A stretch of DNA of 7,046 nt from an uncultured Eubacteriales bacterium. GTDB lineage: Bacteria; Bacillota; Clostridia; UMGS1883. The notes below the pieces were generated by a model, which did no database searches, was not told the DNA's origin, and was given only the letters and a program-made list of their open reading frames with translations. Shown in pieces: positions 6,658 to 7,046 of this stretch (positions are counted from its first letter, which is position 1; the number at the start of each line of letters is the position of its first letter). A program made the translations under genes and the position numbers. Location: assembly GCA_905195005.1 (NCBI GenBank), contig CAJJUC010000124.1, positions 1-7,046 on the forward strand, given 5' to 3'.

Positions 6658-7046
6658 ATGGAGCTGAAAATTATCGGCGGCGGTCTTGCCGGGTGCGAGG
6701 CTGCATGGCAGGCGGCAAACAGGGGAATAAAGGTCAGACTGTCGGAAATGAAGCCGCTTCGGTTTTCGCCGGCGCACACGAACAAGGATTTCGGCGAGCT
6801 GGTGTGCTCCAATTCCCTTAAAGGAAACGGGCTTGACAATGCCTGCGGACTTTTAAAGGAGGAAATGCGGCGCATGAACAGCCTGATTATTTCCTGCGCG
6901 GATGAAACGCGCGTTCCCGCCGGAGGTGCGCTGGCTGTTGACCGCGATAAATTTGCCGCTCTTATCACCGAAGCGGAAAAATATCTGGGGTTCCCATATG
7001 TCTGGGGCGGTTCCAGTCCAAGCACCAGCTTCGATTGCAGCGGATT
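6658..7046 (+). CDS. trmFO: TrmFO, tRNA m5U54 methyltransferase, 5' part, joined in frame to NlpC/P60 sequence
   Basis: TrmFO uses FAD and methylenetetrahydrofolate to make ribothymidine at position 54 in the tRNA T-loop. Residues 1 to about 104 are normal: the FAD-binding IIGGGLAGCEAA at 5-16, SEMKP, the LVCSNSLKGNGLDNA motif holding the conserved C50, LLKEEMRRMNSLI, and AVDRDKFAALITE. GGAGGT (6645-6650) lies seven bases before the ATG, and the position after dprA-topA is the expected one. After about codon 105 the frame stays open but the protein no longer resembles TrmFO; EAEKYLGFPYVWGG and FDCSG belong to NlpC/P60 peptidases. The gene is cut by the window end, so a stop is not visible. 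If the join is real the gene is broken; if it is an assembly error the true gene is probably intact. Confidence 0.85.
   Translation, partial: MELKIIGGGLAGCEAAWQAANRGIKVRLSEMKPLRFSPAHTNKDFGELVCSNSLKGNGLDNACGLLKEEMRRMNSLIISCADETRVPAGGALAVDRDKFAALITEAEKYLGFPYVWGGSSPSTSFDCSG
6973..7046 (+). other. Fragment of NlpC/P60 cysteine peptidase domain fused to trmFO
   Basis: The last ~24 codons read EAEKYLGFPYVWGGSSPSTS followed by FDCSG, the start of an NlpC/P60 (C40) domain with the catalytic cysteine at codon 7036-7038. Such domains cut peptidoglycan stem peptides. The SSPSTSFDCSG form is one I associate with conjugative-element lysins in Clostridia. Both prolines in the new segment that follow TTC or AGT are CCA, whereas the three prolines of the TrmFO part are CCG, CCG and CCC. 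The exact join cannot be fixed; it lies between about 6961 and 6985. There is no linker, start codon or ribosome-binding site for a separate gene. Confidence 0.75.

Overview
The window looks like core chromosome of an anaerobic Gram-positive bacterium of the class Clostridia. The gene order dprA-topA-trmFO and the infC-rpmI-rplT operon with a transcription-attenuation leader are typical of Firmicutes, Shine-Dalgarno sites are strong, and a hydE gene points to [FeFe]-hydrogenase metabolism. An Oscillospirales/Ruminococcaceae-like host is my guess from the mid-range GC and gene order; the sequence does not prove it.

Layout. Positions 10-1041 (minus strand) encode HydE, a radical-SAM maturase of [FeFe]-hydrogenase. 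Positions 1042-1314 form a divergent control region: a hydE promoter on the minus strand (1094-1122), an infC promoter on the plus strand (1151-1179), and an RNA leader of about 130 nt. The leader contains a terminator and a competing antiterminator, as expected for an L20 autoregulatory leader. Next come infC (starting at the rare codon ATT, 1315), rpmI and rplT, closed by a hairpin terminator at about 2462-2497. The plus strand continues with a TrmH/SpoU-family RNA methyltransferase (2518-3291), dprA (3396-4523), topA (4523-6634) and the start of trmFO (6658 to the window end).

The plus-strand genes serve core information processing: translation initiation and 50S assembly (infC, rpmI, rplT), RNA modification (methyltransferase, trmFO), single-strand DNA handling (dprA) and DNA supercoiling (topA). 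dprA and topA overlap by one base and trmFO follows 23 nt later, so these three are probably co-transcribed.

The one real anomaly is the last ~75 bases. The trmFO frame runs as ordinary TrmFO for about 104 codons, then turns without a stop into the catalytic-cysteine region of an NlpC/P60 cell-wall peptidase of the kind carried by integrative conjugative elements. A chimeric assembly join at a contig edge is the simplest reading; a true rearrangement is the alternative. I see no tRNA, rRNA, CRISPR array, insertion sequence or undescribed multi-gene system. The noteworthy regulatory features are the infC leader and the ATT start.
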